In this document: positions 1 to 6,828 of the stretch, piece after piece
How positions within the stretch are numbered: position 1 is the first letter of the stretch
Layout of the letters: each line of letters starts with the position of its first letter
DNA from: an uncultured Clostridium sp.
GTDB lineage: Bacteria > Bacillota > Clostridia > Lachnospirales > Lachnospiraceae
Direction: 5' to 3'
DNA: 15,435 bases
Assembly (NCBI GenBank): GCA_900552885.1
Contig: USBM01000023.1
Coordinates: 1 to 15,435 of the forward strand
The notes under the pieces: generated by a model
Database searches by the model: none
Told to the model about the DNA's origin: nothing
What the model saw: only the letters and a program-made list of their open reading frames with translations
Made by a program: the position numbers and the translations under genes

Positions 1-1445
1 TGCTTTGCAATGAAAGTGACTATGAAAGATTATGTAATATGTGGAGCCAAAACATAAAAGTATATTATGGTTCACATGCAGCAATGACGATGTGCTTTAA
101 TGTATTGCTTTTGTCACGTACGGATGGTGAACAGCGTATGCCTGTGAAACCGGGATATGTTACCGGAGAGGTTAGTTATGAGTTAAATGGAGGTAAGCTG
201 AAAAAGGGACAGGAAAGGGATCTTTATGCATTAGGGAATACATATGTCTTAGAAAATCCGGAGAAAAAAGATTACACATTTTTGGGATGGTATTATAAGA
301 AAGATATGGCTCAGGAAGATATTCTTCCACAGAATGGAGAGCAACAGTATTATTTATCAGAGGAAGATGCATCCAATAAGGAACTTACGATCTATGCAAA
401 ATGGGAGTTTAACGTTCAGGTACATCGGGATGGCGTGGAATATCAGTTGATGCCGGATGACACAGCCGTGGCAGTCGGCTGCGATGATAATGTAGAGATT
501 TCTATTGCGAAGGAAGTACTATATGGTGGTAAAAAGTATCCGGTTATAAAGATTCAGAATGGAAATTATGCTAAGGATACCGTTTGCCGTTTGAGAATTC
601 CGGAGAGTGTATATGAGATAGAATCCGGAGCGTTTGTACAATGCGGAAAGCTGCAGGATGTATATGTGGATGCAATAGATCTGTCTATAAAGGATTGCTT
701 TCCTGCTAATATTATGTTACATGCTTACGGGACTTCAGCGGCATATCAGGAATATGAGAATGCGGGATACAACGGAGAAAAAAAGGCATATGAAAGCAAG
801 ATCACTTATGTACTAAATGGTGGAGAAAACAACAGTGGGAATCCGGCGGTTTATATGTGGAAGAGTGATCTTAAACTACAGGCAGCAACAAAGGAAAATG
901 CACGCTTTGATGGTTGGTATCAGGATAGTGCCTTTCAGGAAAATTCCCGTGTGGATTCGATATGGGAGGATACATATAAGGATATTGTATTATATGCCAA
1001 ATTTATATCTCTTACAGGGAGCGAACAGCCTGCTAACGAGGTGGTCGCTCCGGCTGCGGATGAAAAGGAGCCGGTAACGGATCTGACAGAGAAAGTAGTA
1101 CAGATACCGGTAGCGAATACAGCAAAAGATACGCAGCCGGAAACAACCAGACAATCTGCTATTACAAAACCCAGAATTACAGAAGTAAGATTCCGGATAA
1201 AAAAGAACCGCAAAGTTAAAATGAGAGTTACGGCAAATATGGCACAGGGATATTGTATAGAATATGCCGCTAATAAAAAATTAAAGCATCGGAATACGAT
1301 ATATATTTCGAAAAATAGATATACATTTTCCAATTGGAAAAAGGGAAAAGCATATTATATAAGAATCCGGGCATATAGAAAGGATCAAAATGGTAAACCG
1401 GTTTATAGTGACTGGACGAAAGTGTATTCACTGGTAATGAAATAA
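1..1445 (+). CDS. Secreted surface protein with BspA-type LRR, InlB B-repeats and Fn3-like tail (3' part)
   Basis: The reading frame is open from the left edge (first full codon at base 3), so the gene starts outside the window; the first ATG, at 39, lies inside a module and is unlikely to be the start. Two InlB B-repeat (Listeria-Bacteroides) modules are visible, at about 165-404 and 801-1005. Each opens with a Y-x-L-N-G-G motif, has a F-x-G-W-Y core and ends in Y-A-K-W/F. Between them (about 414-780) lies a BspA-type LRR_5 region, with a core reading LRIPESVYEIESGAF. The bases before the first repeat match the end of another such LRR block, so the protein is modular and longer upstream. After a Pro/Thr/Glu-rich linker (about 1015-1150) comes a C-terminal Fn3-like domain with GKAYYIRIRAY. 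Such proteins are normally exported and take part in adhesion or envelope interactions. No LPXTG sorting motif is present at the C-terminus, so anchoring is not explained. The specific ligand is unknown. Confidence 0.85.
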   Translation, partial: LCNESDYERLCNMWSQNIKVYYGSHAAMTMCFNVLLLSRTDGEQRMPVKPGYVTGEVSYELNGGKLKKGQERDLYALGNTYVLENPEKKDYTFLGWYYKKDMAQEDILPQNGEQQYYLSEEDASNKELTIYAKWEFNVQVHRDGVEYQLMPDDTAVAVGCDDNVEISIAKEVLYGGKKYPVIKIQNGNYAKDTVCRLRIPESVYEIESGAFVQCGKLQDVYVDAIDLSIKDCFPANIMLHAYGTSAAYQEYENAGYNGEKKAYESKITYVLNGGENNSGNPAVYMWKSDLKLQAATKENARFDGWYQDSAFQENSRVDSIWEDTYKDIVLYAKFISLTGSEQPANEVVAPAADEKEPVTDLTEKVVQIPVANTAKDTQPETTRQSAITKPRITEVRFRIKKNRKVKMRVTANMAQGYCIEYAANKKLKHRNTIYISKNRYTFSNWKKGKAYYIRIRAYRKDQNGKPVYSDWTKVYSLVMK

Positions 1446-1477
1446 AAAGGGTTACTTATTACAGATAATTGACAGGT

Positions 1478-1521
1478 ACACCTGGACAGATTGTAAAAAG
1501 ACAGTCTGTTCAGGTGTTTTT
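1478..1521 (+). terminator. Intrinsic terminator after the surface-protein gene
   Basis: A 13-bp stem (ACACCTGGACAGA at 1478-1490 pairing with TCTGTTCAGGTGT at 1505-1517, one G-U pair) closes a 14-nt loop and runs into TTTTT at 1517-1521. It begins 33 bases after the stop codon, as expected for Rho-independent termination. Confidence 0.88.
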
Positions 1522-1586
1522 GCGTATTTGTTACGATAAATGGTGTTTATTTGGTGGAGCATTTGTACGTTACTAAATATTGTGTG

Positions 1587-1615
1587 TTGTAATGAAAGAT
1601 GAAATAAGATATAAT
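1587..1615 (+). promoter_or_regulatory. Sigma-A-type promoter of the OPT transporter operon
   Basis: TTGTAA (1587-1592) and TATAAT (1610-1615) are separated by exactly 17 bases. The -10 box is perfect and the -35 box differs from consensus at two positions. Transcription would start near 1622, leaving a leader of about 75 nt before the ATG at 1697. Confidence 0.7.
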
Positions 1616-1632
1616 ACCAAAATATGATAAAA

Positions 1633-1677
1633 AGCTGTCGGAAGGACATAATACAGAATGTAGTGCCGAAAGCAGCT
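1633..1677 (+). other. Imperfect hairpin in the leader of the OPT operon
   Basis: AGCTG-TCGG (1633-1641) can pair with CCGA-AAG-CAGCT (1666-1677), giving a 9-bp stem with a 3-nt bulge and a 24-nt loop, ending 7 bases before the AGGAGG ribosome binding site (1685-1690). No T-tract follows, so it is not a terminator, and it matches no riboswitch that I recognise. It could influence translation or mRNA stability, or be chance. Confidence 0.3.
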
Positions 1678-1696
1678 ATATGATAGGAGGACAATA

Positions 1697-3577
1697 ATGA
1701 ACGAAGAATTTAAGCCGTATATTCCGGCGGAGAAAGTAACACCAGAGTTTACGGTGACGTCTGTGATCATGGGAGTGTTACTGGCGATTGTTTTTGGAGC
1801 AGCGAATGCCTATTTAGGACTTCGGGTTGGTATGACGGTATCTGCCTCTATTCCGGCAGCCGTTATTTCGATGGGTGTGATCCGGGTGATCATGCGTAAA
1901 GATTCTATTTTAGAAAGTAATATGGTACAGACGATTGGTTCGGCGGGTGAGTCACTGGCTGCCGGAGCCATTTTTACGATGCCGGTATTATTTTTGTGGG
2001 CAAAAGACGGTGTGATGGAGCAGCCAAGTATGCTGACAATCTCGCTGATTGCTCTTTGTGGTGGTGTATTGGGCGTTTTATTTATGGTACCGTTGCGTAA
2101 TGCACTGATTGTAAAAGAACATGGTGTACTTCCATATCCGGAGGGGACGGCATGTGCAGAGGTACTGTTAGCAGGAGAAGAAGGGGGAGCCAGTGCAGCT
2201 ACAGTATTTGCAGGTATGGGATTTGCAGCACTTTTTAAATTTATTGTAGATGGCTTAAAGGTAATTCCGGGAGTATTGACAGCTAAGATCTCTGCTTTGA
2301 AGACAGAGCTTTCTGCAGAAGTATATCCAGCTTTGCTTGGTGTGGGCTATATATGTGGACCGAAGATCGCATCCTATATGTTTGCGGGAGGTCTGATCGG
2401 ATGGTTTGTATTGATTCCGGCAATTGTTACATTTGGCGGAGATACCGTTCTGTATCCTGCAACTGATACGGTTGCAAATTTATATGCGAATGGAGGAGCC
2501 TCTGCAATATGGAGTAACTACATCCGTTATATTGGTGCCGGCGCAGTAGCGGCTGGCGGTATTATCAGTCTGATCAAGTCCATGCCGTTGATCGTAAGTA
2601 CATTTGTAGACGCAATCAAAGGAATCAGGGGAGATAAGGATCATACCAATATTCGTACAGAACAGGATCTGGACATGCGTTTTATCGGAATGGGTGTGCT
2701 GTTGATGATTGTTATAATCTGGTTATTACCGCAGATACCGGTTACTTTGCTTGGAGCAGTGTTGATCGTGTTGTTTGGTTTCTTCTTTGGGGCAGTGTCC
2801 TCTAGAATGGTAGGCTTAGTAGGAAGCAGTAATAATCCGGTATCAGGAATGGCGATTGCAACGCTGCTGATTGCAACGCTCTGCCTTAAGATGACAGGAG
2901 ATAGCGGTACACATGGAATGACGGGTGCCATTGCAATTGGTTCTGTTATCTGTATTATTGCAGCGATGGCAGGAGATACATCACAGGATCTGAAGACCGG
3001 TTATATATTGGGTGCAACGCCGAAAAAGCAGCAGATTGGCGAATTGATCGGAGCGGTCATTTCGGCACTTACGATCGGTGGAGTCTTAGTTTTGCTGGAT
3101 TCTGCATGGGGATTTGGTACGGAAGCACTTTCAGCACCGCAGGCTACACTTATGAAGATGATCGTAGAAGGTGTCATGGATGGGAATCTTCCGTGGACAT
3201 TGGTATTTATTGGTGTATTTATTGCAATTGTGATTGAGATATTAGGAATTGCAGTATTGCCGGTGGCAATTGGTCTGTATCTTCCGTTAGAGTTAAGTGC
3301 GACGATTATGGTCGGAGGATTGATCCGGCACTTTGCAGACAAAAAGAATCAGACGAAAGATGGAGAGGCAGGTTCCGGTGTCCTGTTCTGTTCCGGTTTG
3401 ATTGCCGGAGAAGGTTTAGTTGGTATTATACTTGCCATTTTAACGGTAATAAAAGCAGCAGATAAGCTTGATCTGTCCGGATCTGTACAGACAGGTATGA
3501 TTGGCAGTGTAATTCTTTTTGTAATTATGATTGCATTGGTAGCACGGTTTGCAACAAAACAGAAAAAAGAGGTATAA
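1697..3577 (+). CDS. OPT-family oligopeptide transporter
   Basis: A 626-residue, very hydrophobic protein of the OPT (oligopeptide transporter) superfamily, prokaryotic COG1297 type. These secondary carriers are thought to bring short peptides (or metal chelates in the YSL branch) across the cytoplasmic membrane by cation symport. The N-terminal segment, with VFGAANAYLGLRVGMTVSAS at about residues 34-53, is the family hallmark, and a Pro-Tyr-Pro-Glu-Gly motif follows near residue 148 (LPYPEGTACAEVL), another conserved signature. Fourteen or more membrane segments are expected from the hydrophobic stretches, and the length fits the bacterial family. The ATG at 1697 has an ideal AGGAGG six bases upstream. 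It is the first gene of a tight operon with the PqqD-like and MecA-like genes. The substrate cannot be read from sequence; peptides are the usual assumption. Confidence 0.92.
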   Translation: MNEEFKPYIPAEKVTPEFTVTSVIMGVLLAIVFGAANAYLGLRVGMTVSASIPAAVISMGVIRVIMRKDSILESNMVQTIGSAGESLAAGAIFTMPVLFLWAKDGVMEQPSMLTISLIALCGGVLGVLFMVPLRNALIVKEHGVLPYPEGTACAEVLLAGEEGGASAATVFAGMGFAALFKFIVDGLKVIPGVLTAKISALKTELSAEVYPALLGVGYICGPKIASYMFAGGLIGWFVLIPAIVTFGGDTVLYPATDTVANLYANGGASAIWSNYIRYIGAGAVAAGGIISLIKSMPLIVSTFVDAIKGIRGDKDHTNIRTEQDLDMRFIGMGVLLMIVIIWLLPQIPVTLLGAVLIVLFGFFFGAVSSRMVGLVGSSNNPVSGMAIATLLIATLCLKMTGDSGTHGMTGAIAIGSVICIIAAMAGDTSQDLKTGYILGATPKKQQIGELIGAVISALTIGGVLVLLDSAWGFGTEALSAPQATLMKMIVEGVMDGNLPWTLVFIGVFIAIVIEILGIAVLPVAIGLYLPLELSATIMVGGLIRHFADKKNQTKDGEAGSGVLFCSGLIAGEGLVGIILAILTVIKAADKLDLSGSVQTGMIGSVILFVIMIALVARFATKQKKEV

Positions 3578-3579
3578 TA

Positions 3580-3942
3580 TTGAATAAGAAAACAGGAAAT
3601 TATCTGGATTATATACCTGTTCGCAATGATAAATATATATGGAAACAGGCGGAAGATGGAAGTGTTACGATACTGGTTGAGAATAAAGGACTCTTTCATT
3701 GGCTTGCACAGCGTTTCCTACACAAACCAAGAATCTCCCAAATTCACTTAGAGGAATTTGGGAGTTTCCTCTGGGTGCGGATGGATGGAAAGCGGTCGGT
3801 ATATGAGATTGGACAACAGATGCAGCAGCATTTTGGAGAAAAGGCAGAACCGTTGTATCCAAGACTGGTGCAGTATATGAAGAACTTAGAACAGTATGAA
3901 TTTATTGTGATGGAGCAATCTGAGAAAGGAAGGGAGTCTTAA
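3580..3942 (+). CDS. PqqD-like peptide-binding (RRE fold) protein
   Basis: A 120-residue cytosolic protein with a PqqD-like domain. The stretch LEEFGSFLWVRMDGKRSVYE (about residues 58-77) matches the family's core pattern (L-N-x-x-G-x-x-I-W-x-x-x-D-G-x-x-T-V-x-E-I). PqqD proteins are winged-helix RiPP recognition elements that hold a precursor peptide for a modifying enzyme, usually a radical SAM protein. No such enzyme, no precursor peptide and no other pqq gene is seen here, so a role in PQQ synthesis is unlikely. The start is TTG at 3580, two bases after the transporter stop codon, with an AGAGG ribosome binding site inside the end of the transporter gene, which points to translational coupling. 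A family-typical core but an N-terminal extension of about 50 residues (HWLAQRFLHKP) of unknown role. Likely function (inference): binding a peptide linked to the OPT transporter. Confidence 0.78.
   Translation: MNKKTGNYLDYIPVRNDKYIWKQAEDGSVTILVENKGLFHWLAQRFLHKPRISQIHLEEFGSFLWVRMDGKRSVYEIGQQMQQHFGEKAEPLYPRLVQYMKNLEQYEFIVMEQSEKGRES
3731..3772 (+). repeat. Two mutually exclusive inverted repeats inside the PqqD-like gene
   Basis: Stem A: GAATCTCCCAAATTC (3731-3745) pairs with GAATTTGGGAGTTTC (3754-3768), 14 of 15 positions, with an unbroken core of 11 bp and an 8-nt loop. Stem B: AGAGGAA (3750-3756) pairs perfectly with TTCCTCT (3766-3772) around a 9-nt loop. Because they share bases 3754-3768, only one can form at a time. 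There is no long T-tract, so neither is a clear terminator. The segment encodes the conserved core of the domain, so the protein is not interrupted. Confidence 0.7.
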
Positions 3943-3945
3943 GAT

Positions 3946-4350
3946 ATGCATATTGAAGAGACAGATCAGTATAAGGTTACCTGTTATGTGGATCGTAAGG
4001 ATTTGAGAGAACATGGGATACAGTTAGAAGATCTGGTGAACCGGACACCGTTAGGAAGAATGTTTATAGATAAGGCATCTAAGTTATGTAAGGAAAGTAC
4101 ATCCTATAAATGGCCGGGGTGTGCATATTCCATGCAGATTGATGTATATCAGGATTCGATCGGGTTGGTGTTTTCGGAGAGGATTGATGATTATTTGTAT
4201 AATCTGAGACAGTCAGTGGCTGCTTTGCCGAAGGAACAGGCAGAACAATTAGATAAGATGATTGTTATGATCTCCATGGCAGAGAAAGACGAGGCAAGGG
4301 AAATGATACGCAAATTTGAAAACAATGTGAGGAATATAGAAGGAAATTGA
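3946..4350 (+). CDS. Short MecA-like protein (N-terminal domain only)
   Basis: A 134-residue protein, probably cytosolic (no signal peptide or membrane helix). The first 80 residues resemble the N-terminal domain of MecA/YpbH, the adaptors that hand substrates to the ClpC unfoldase: a short beta strand (KVTCYV), then a DLREHGIQLEDL stretch comparable to MecA's conserved D-L-x-x-R-G-L-x-L-x-D-L, a helix with RMFIDKASKLCKE, and a strand IGLVFSE. In MecA this domain binds the substrate, while a C-terminal domain of about 100 residues binds ClpC. Here that second domain is absent; the last 50 residues form a charged, helical tail. Full MecA is about 220 residues. The gene starts 3 bases after the PqqD-like stop, with GGGAG nine bases upstream. 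The assignment rests on pattern resemblance and is moderate; an unrelated small protein remains possible. Confidence 0.62.
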   Translation: MHIEETDQYKVTCYVDRKDLREHGIQLEDLVNRTPLGRMFIDKASKLCKESTSYKWPGCAYSMQIDVYQDSIGLVFSERIDDYLYNLRQSVAALPKEQAEQLDKMIVMISMAEKDEAREMIRKFENNVRNIEGN

Positions 4351-4375
4351 CAATCATGTCTAATGTGTCTATAAT
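4347..4375 (+). promoter_or_regulatory. Perfect consensus sigma-A promoter overlapping a stop codon
   Basis: TTGACA (4347-4352), a 17-base spacer and TATAAT (4370-4375) match the consensus at all twelve positions. The -35 box contains the TGA stop codon (4348-4350) of the MecA-like gene. The start point would be near 4382, about 65 nt before the chemoreceptor ATG. Confidence 0.82.
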
Positions 4376-4387
4376 TTTGTAAATATA

Positions 4388-4416
4388 TTGTAATAATTGC
4401 ACAAATATGCTATGAT
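4388..4416 (+). promoter_or_regulatory. Second, extended -10 promoter of the chemoreceptor gene
   Basis: TTGTAA (4388-4393), a 17-base spacer and TATGAT (4411-4416), with TG at 4408-4409 forming an extended -10 element (TGCTATGAT). It lies just downstream of the first promoter. A short inverted repeat, TAGAAT (4421-4426) and ATTCTA (4431-4436), follows and touches the AGGAGG ribosome binding site (4436-4441). No SigD/FliA-type motility promoter was found. Confidence 0.5.
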
Positions 4417-4447
4417 ATTATAGAATATTAATTCTAGGAGGTAGAGG

Positions 4448-6157
4448 ATGAAGAAAGGGATTAAGATAACGGCAAAGATTGTTTTGATAACACTGTTTCC
4501 TTTGATTTTCATTAGTGTAATGGCAGTTTTAATGGGGGCATCCGGAGAGAAGAAGATAGCGTATCAGTTGATGGAGAAGAATCTTCATAATGTGGCATAT
4601 GATGTAGATTTCTTATATGATATGTATGCAGAGGGAGATTATTCATATGAAGATGGCACTTTCAAGAAGGGGAAGAAAGAATTGACCGATGATTATTCGA
4701 TCATGGATTCGATCAAGGAGAAGTCTGATATTGAGGTGACTCTGTTCTGGGGTAATGAGAGAGTATTGACGACAGTAGCAGGTGACAAGGGCGGGCGTGC
4801 AGTTGGCACAACGTTAGATGCGGATTTTGTATCGGATATATTGTCCGGTAAGGTGGATTCTTATTTTGCCAAGGAGGTAGAGATTGCCGGAGAGAATTAT
4901 TGTGGCTATTACATACCGATGAAACAGTCGGACGGCGAGATTGTGGGAATGATATTTACCGGACAGGCTAAGCAGGATGTTCAGGAAGAGATCCGGGCAG
5001 GAGAGTATAAGATTGCGGGAAGTATGGCTGTAATTCTGGTGATTACGATCGTGATTATCATTTTGGTGATCCGGCTATTTGTGACTGCGTTGAAGCATAC
5101 AATTAGCCGATTGGATGATGTGGCGGATGGCAAGCTTGATTTTGAGATGCATGAGAAGATGCTGCAGCGTGCAGATGAGATAGGAGAGATGTCACAATCT
5201 ATTCAGGGTTTGATCGATGAATTCAAGAGTATTATTACGGAGTTGACAGACAGTTCACAGGAGTTACAGGCATTTTCGGAAGAGTTTGAAAGCTCATTTA
5301 ATACGATTACAGAGAACATTACGAATATCAATACAGCAGTAGATGAGATTGCAAATGGTGCAACTTCTCAGGCAGGCGAGACGGTGGAGGCCAATGAGGA
5401 GATCAGCCGGATGGGAGATGCCATCGGGAATGCAGTGGGCGATATCGAGAGGTTGAATCATAATTCAGATAAGATGCGGGATTATTCGGATTCTGCTGAG
5501 AATACATTACAGGAGTTAGTTGCTATTTCTGAACAGACAAGTCAGGCTATTGATGAGGTTCGGACACAGACGAATCTGACCAATGAGTCAGCCAAGGCAA
5601 TTCAGGCGGCAACGGATATGATCACAAGTATATCTGCACAGACGAATATGTTATCATTGAATGCCAGTATTGAAGCGGCAAGAGCCGGTGAGAATGGTAA
5701 GGGATTTGCCGTGGTTGCAGATGAGATCCGGAACCTGTCGGAACAGTCTAAGAACTCTGCGGATGAGATTATGGCGATCGTGTCAGAGTTGATCCGGAAC
5801 TCGAATACCAGTGTGGCAACGATGGATCAGGTATCAACCAGTGTGCGTGAACAGAATCAGAAGTTAGAGAATACAAAAGAGATGTTTGCATCATTGAATG
5901 AAGAGATTGAGTCTGTATCCAATGGTGTTGATCGCATCCGGGAGATCATGGAGACGCTAGAAGGACAGAAGGATACGGTAACAACGAGTGTAGAACAGTT
6001 AGCTTCCATTGCGGAGGAGAATGCTGCATCAACAGAGGAGACATCGGCATCCATGACAGAACTGCGAGATATTGTGAAACAGTGTCATGATCAGACAATG
6101 CGGTTGAATGAAATCTCAAGAGAATTGAATAAACATACGAATCATTTTCAGTTGTAG
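4448..6157 (+). CDS. Methyl-accepting chemotaxis protein with extracellular Cache-type sensor
   Basis: A 569-residue transmembrane chemoreceptor, which senses a ligand outside the cell and controls the kinase CheA through CheW. In order: a membrane helix at about residues 7-30; an extracellular domain at about 31-188 that resembles single-Cache sensors (an N-terminal long helix, the strand pair EVTLFWGNERVLTTVAG, and a final IVGMIFTGQ strand); a second helix at about 190-214 (MAVILVITIVIIILVIRLF); a HAMP domain to about 268; and a long coiled-coil signalling domain. The hairpin tip, EIRNLSEQSKNSADEI, starts at E426 and is nearly invariant in the family. Paired Gln/Glu sites on either arm are candidates for methylation. 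No CheR-tethering pentapeptide is present at the C-terminus. The ATG has AGGAGG six bases upstream. It is a single gene with its own promoters and terminator; the ligand is unknown. Confidence 0.95.
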   Translation: MKKGIKITAKIVLITLFPLIFISVMAVLMGASGEKKIAYQLMEKNLHNVAYDVDFLYDMYAEGDYSYEDGTFKKGKKELTDDYSIMDSIKEKSDIEVTLFWGNERVLTTVAGDKGGRAVGTTLDADFVSDILSGKVDSYFAKEVEIAGENYCGYYIPMKQSDGEIVGMIFTGQAKQDVQEEIRAGEYKIAGSMAVILVITIVIIILVIRLFVTALKHTISRLDDVADGKLDFEMHEKMLQRADEIGEMSQSIQGLIDEFKSIITELTDSSQELQAFSEEFESSFNTITENITNINTAVDEIANGATSQAGETVEANEEISRMGDAIGNAVGDIERLNHNSDKMRDYSDSAENTLQELVAISEQTSQAIDEVRTQTNLTNESAKAIQAATDMITSISAQTNMLSLNASIEAARAGENGKGFAVVADEIRNLSEQSKNSADEIMAIVSELIRNSNTSVATMDQVSTSVREQNQKLENTKEMFASLNEEIESVSNGVDRIREIMETLEGQKDTVTTSVEQLASIAEENAASTEETSASMTELRDIVKQCHDQTMRLNEISRELNKHTNHFQL

Positions 6158-6182
6158 ACAATTAAGTCAGGTCTGCTAGAAT

Positions 6183-6234
6183 AAGAACTGTTGTATTAGG
6201 ATAAGAATAAGTTCTAATACACAGTTCTTTTTTT
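6183..6234 (+). terminator. Strong intrinsic terminator after the chemoreceptor gene
   Basis: AAGAACTGTTGTATTAG (6183-6199) pairs with CTAATACACAGTTCTT (6214-6229) through 16 bp with one bulged T, closing a 14-nt loop, and is followed by a T-tract reaching 6234. Confidence 0.93.
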
Positions 6235-6261
6235 AATTCATTTTAAAAATTTTCTGTGATA

Positions 6262-6290
6262 TGAAACTTTTTCGGGAAGGAGCCCGTCTA
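6262..6290 (+). promoter_or_regulatory. ECF-sigma promoter, probably autoregulatory
   Basis: TGAAAC (6262-6267) followed by a T-run, a 17-base spacer and CGTCTA (6285-6290) match the -35 (TGAAAC) and -10 (CGTC) elements of B. subtilis ECF sigma factors of the SigV/SigW/SigX type. It lies 35 bases before the start of the ECF sigma gene. A short inverted repeat (CGGG 6273-6276, CCCG 6283-6286) sits in the spacer. No sigma-A promoter was found between the preceding terminator and this gene. Autoregulation is inferred from position and motif. Confidence 0.78.
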
Positions 6291-6324
6291 ACTGATAGAA
6301 GACAGATAAGGAGGTAATCAGACC

Positions 6325-6828
6325 ATGCATGGAAAGGGGATGCAGCAGAAGGTAGAAGATGCTGTGTTGAATTCATATGAGACGATGTATCGGATTGCAT
6401 ATACTTATGTGAAGAATGAAGAGGATGCATTAGATATTGTACAGGAAAGTGCATATAAAGCCATTCGTAATTGTGGACAGGTGAAAAAAGAGCGATATAT
6501 CCAGACATGGCTCTGCCGGATCGTGATCAATACATCAATGGATTTTTTGAGAAAAACGCAGAGAGAATTTCCGATAGAGGAATTATATGAAGTGAACGAA
6601 CCGGAAATAACGGATCGATATGAAGATTTTGATATGACAAGGGCAATGAACACCTTGACAGAGCGAGAACGGGCAGTTGTGATCCTGCGGTATTTTGAGG
6701 ATAAGAAATTAGAAGATATTGCATATATTTTGAATGCGAATTTAAGTACCGTAAAGTCATTATTATATCGAAGTTTGAAAAAGCTTAAGTTAGAAATGGT
6801 GGAAGGAGAACTACAGTATGAAGGATAA
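6325..6828 (+). CDS. sigV: ECF sigma factor, SigV-like
   Basis: A 167-residue ECF RNA polymerase sigma factor holding only regions 2 and 4. Region 2 (about residues 15-82) includes YTYVKNEEDALDIVQESAYK, typical of the core-polymerase and -10 binding helices, and region 4 (about 105-156) has LTERERAVVILRYFE followed by the helix-turn-helix IAYILNANLSTVKSLLYR that reads the -35 element. The ATG at 6325 has AAGGAGG ten bases upstream; an ATG at 6340 would be too far from it. The gene overlaps the following anti-sigma gene by 11 bases, the usual arrangement for co-expressed sigma/anti-sigma pairs. The SigV name rests on the RsiV-like partner and the matching promoter; the sigma factor itself could belong to another ECF subgroup, so the symbol is tentative. 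Confidence 0.88.
   Translation: MHGKGMQQKVEDAVLNSYETMYRIAYTYVKNEEDALDIVQESAYKAIRNCGQVKKERYIQTWLCRIVINTSMDFLRKTQREFPIEELYEVNEPEITDRYEDFDMTRAMNTLTERERAVVILRYFEDKKLEDIAYILNANLSTVKSLLYRSLKKLKLEMVEGELQYEG

Noticed and set aside
3580..3942. PQQ cofactor biosynthesis by the PqqD-like protein
   Set aside because: No pqqA, pqqB, pqqC or pqqE is nearby, and the only neighbours are a transporter and a MecA-like gene; only the fold, and not the pathway, is supported.
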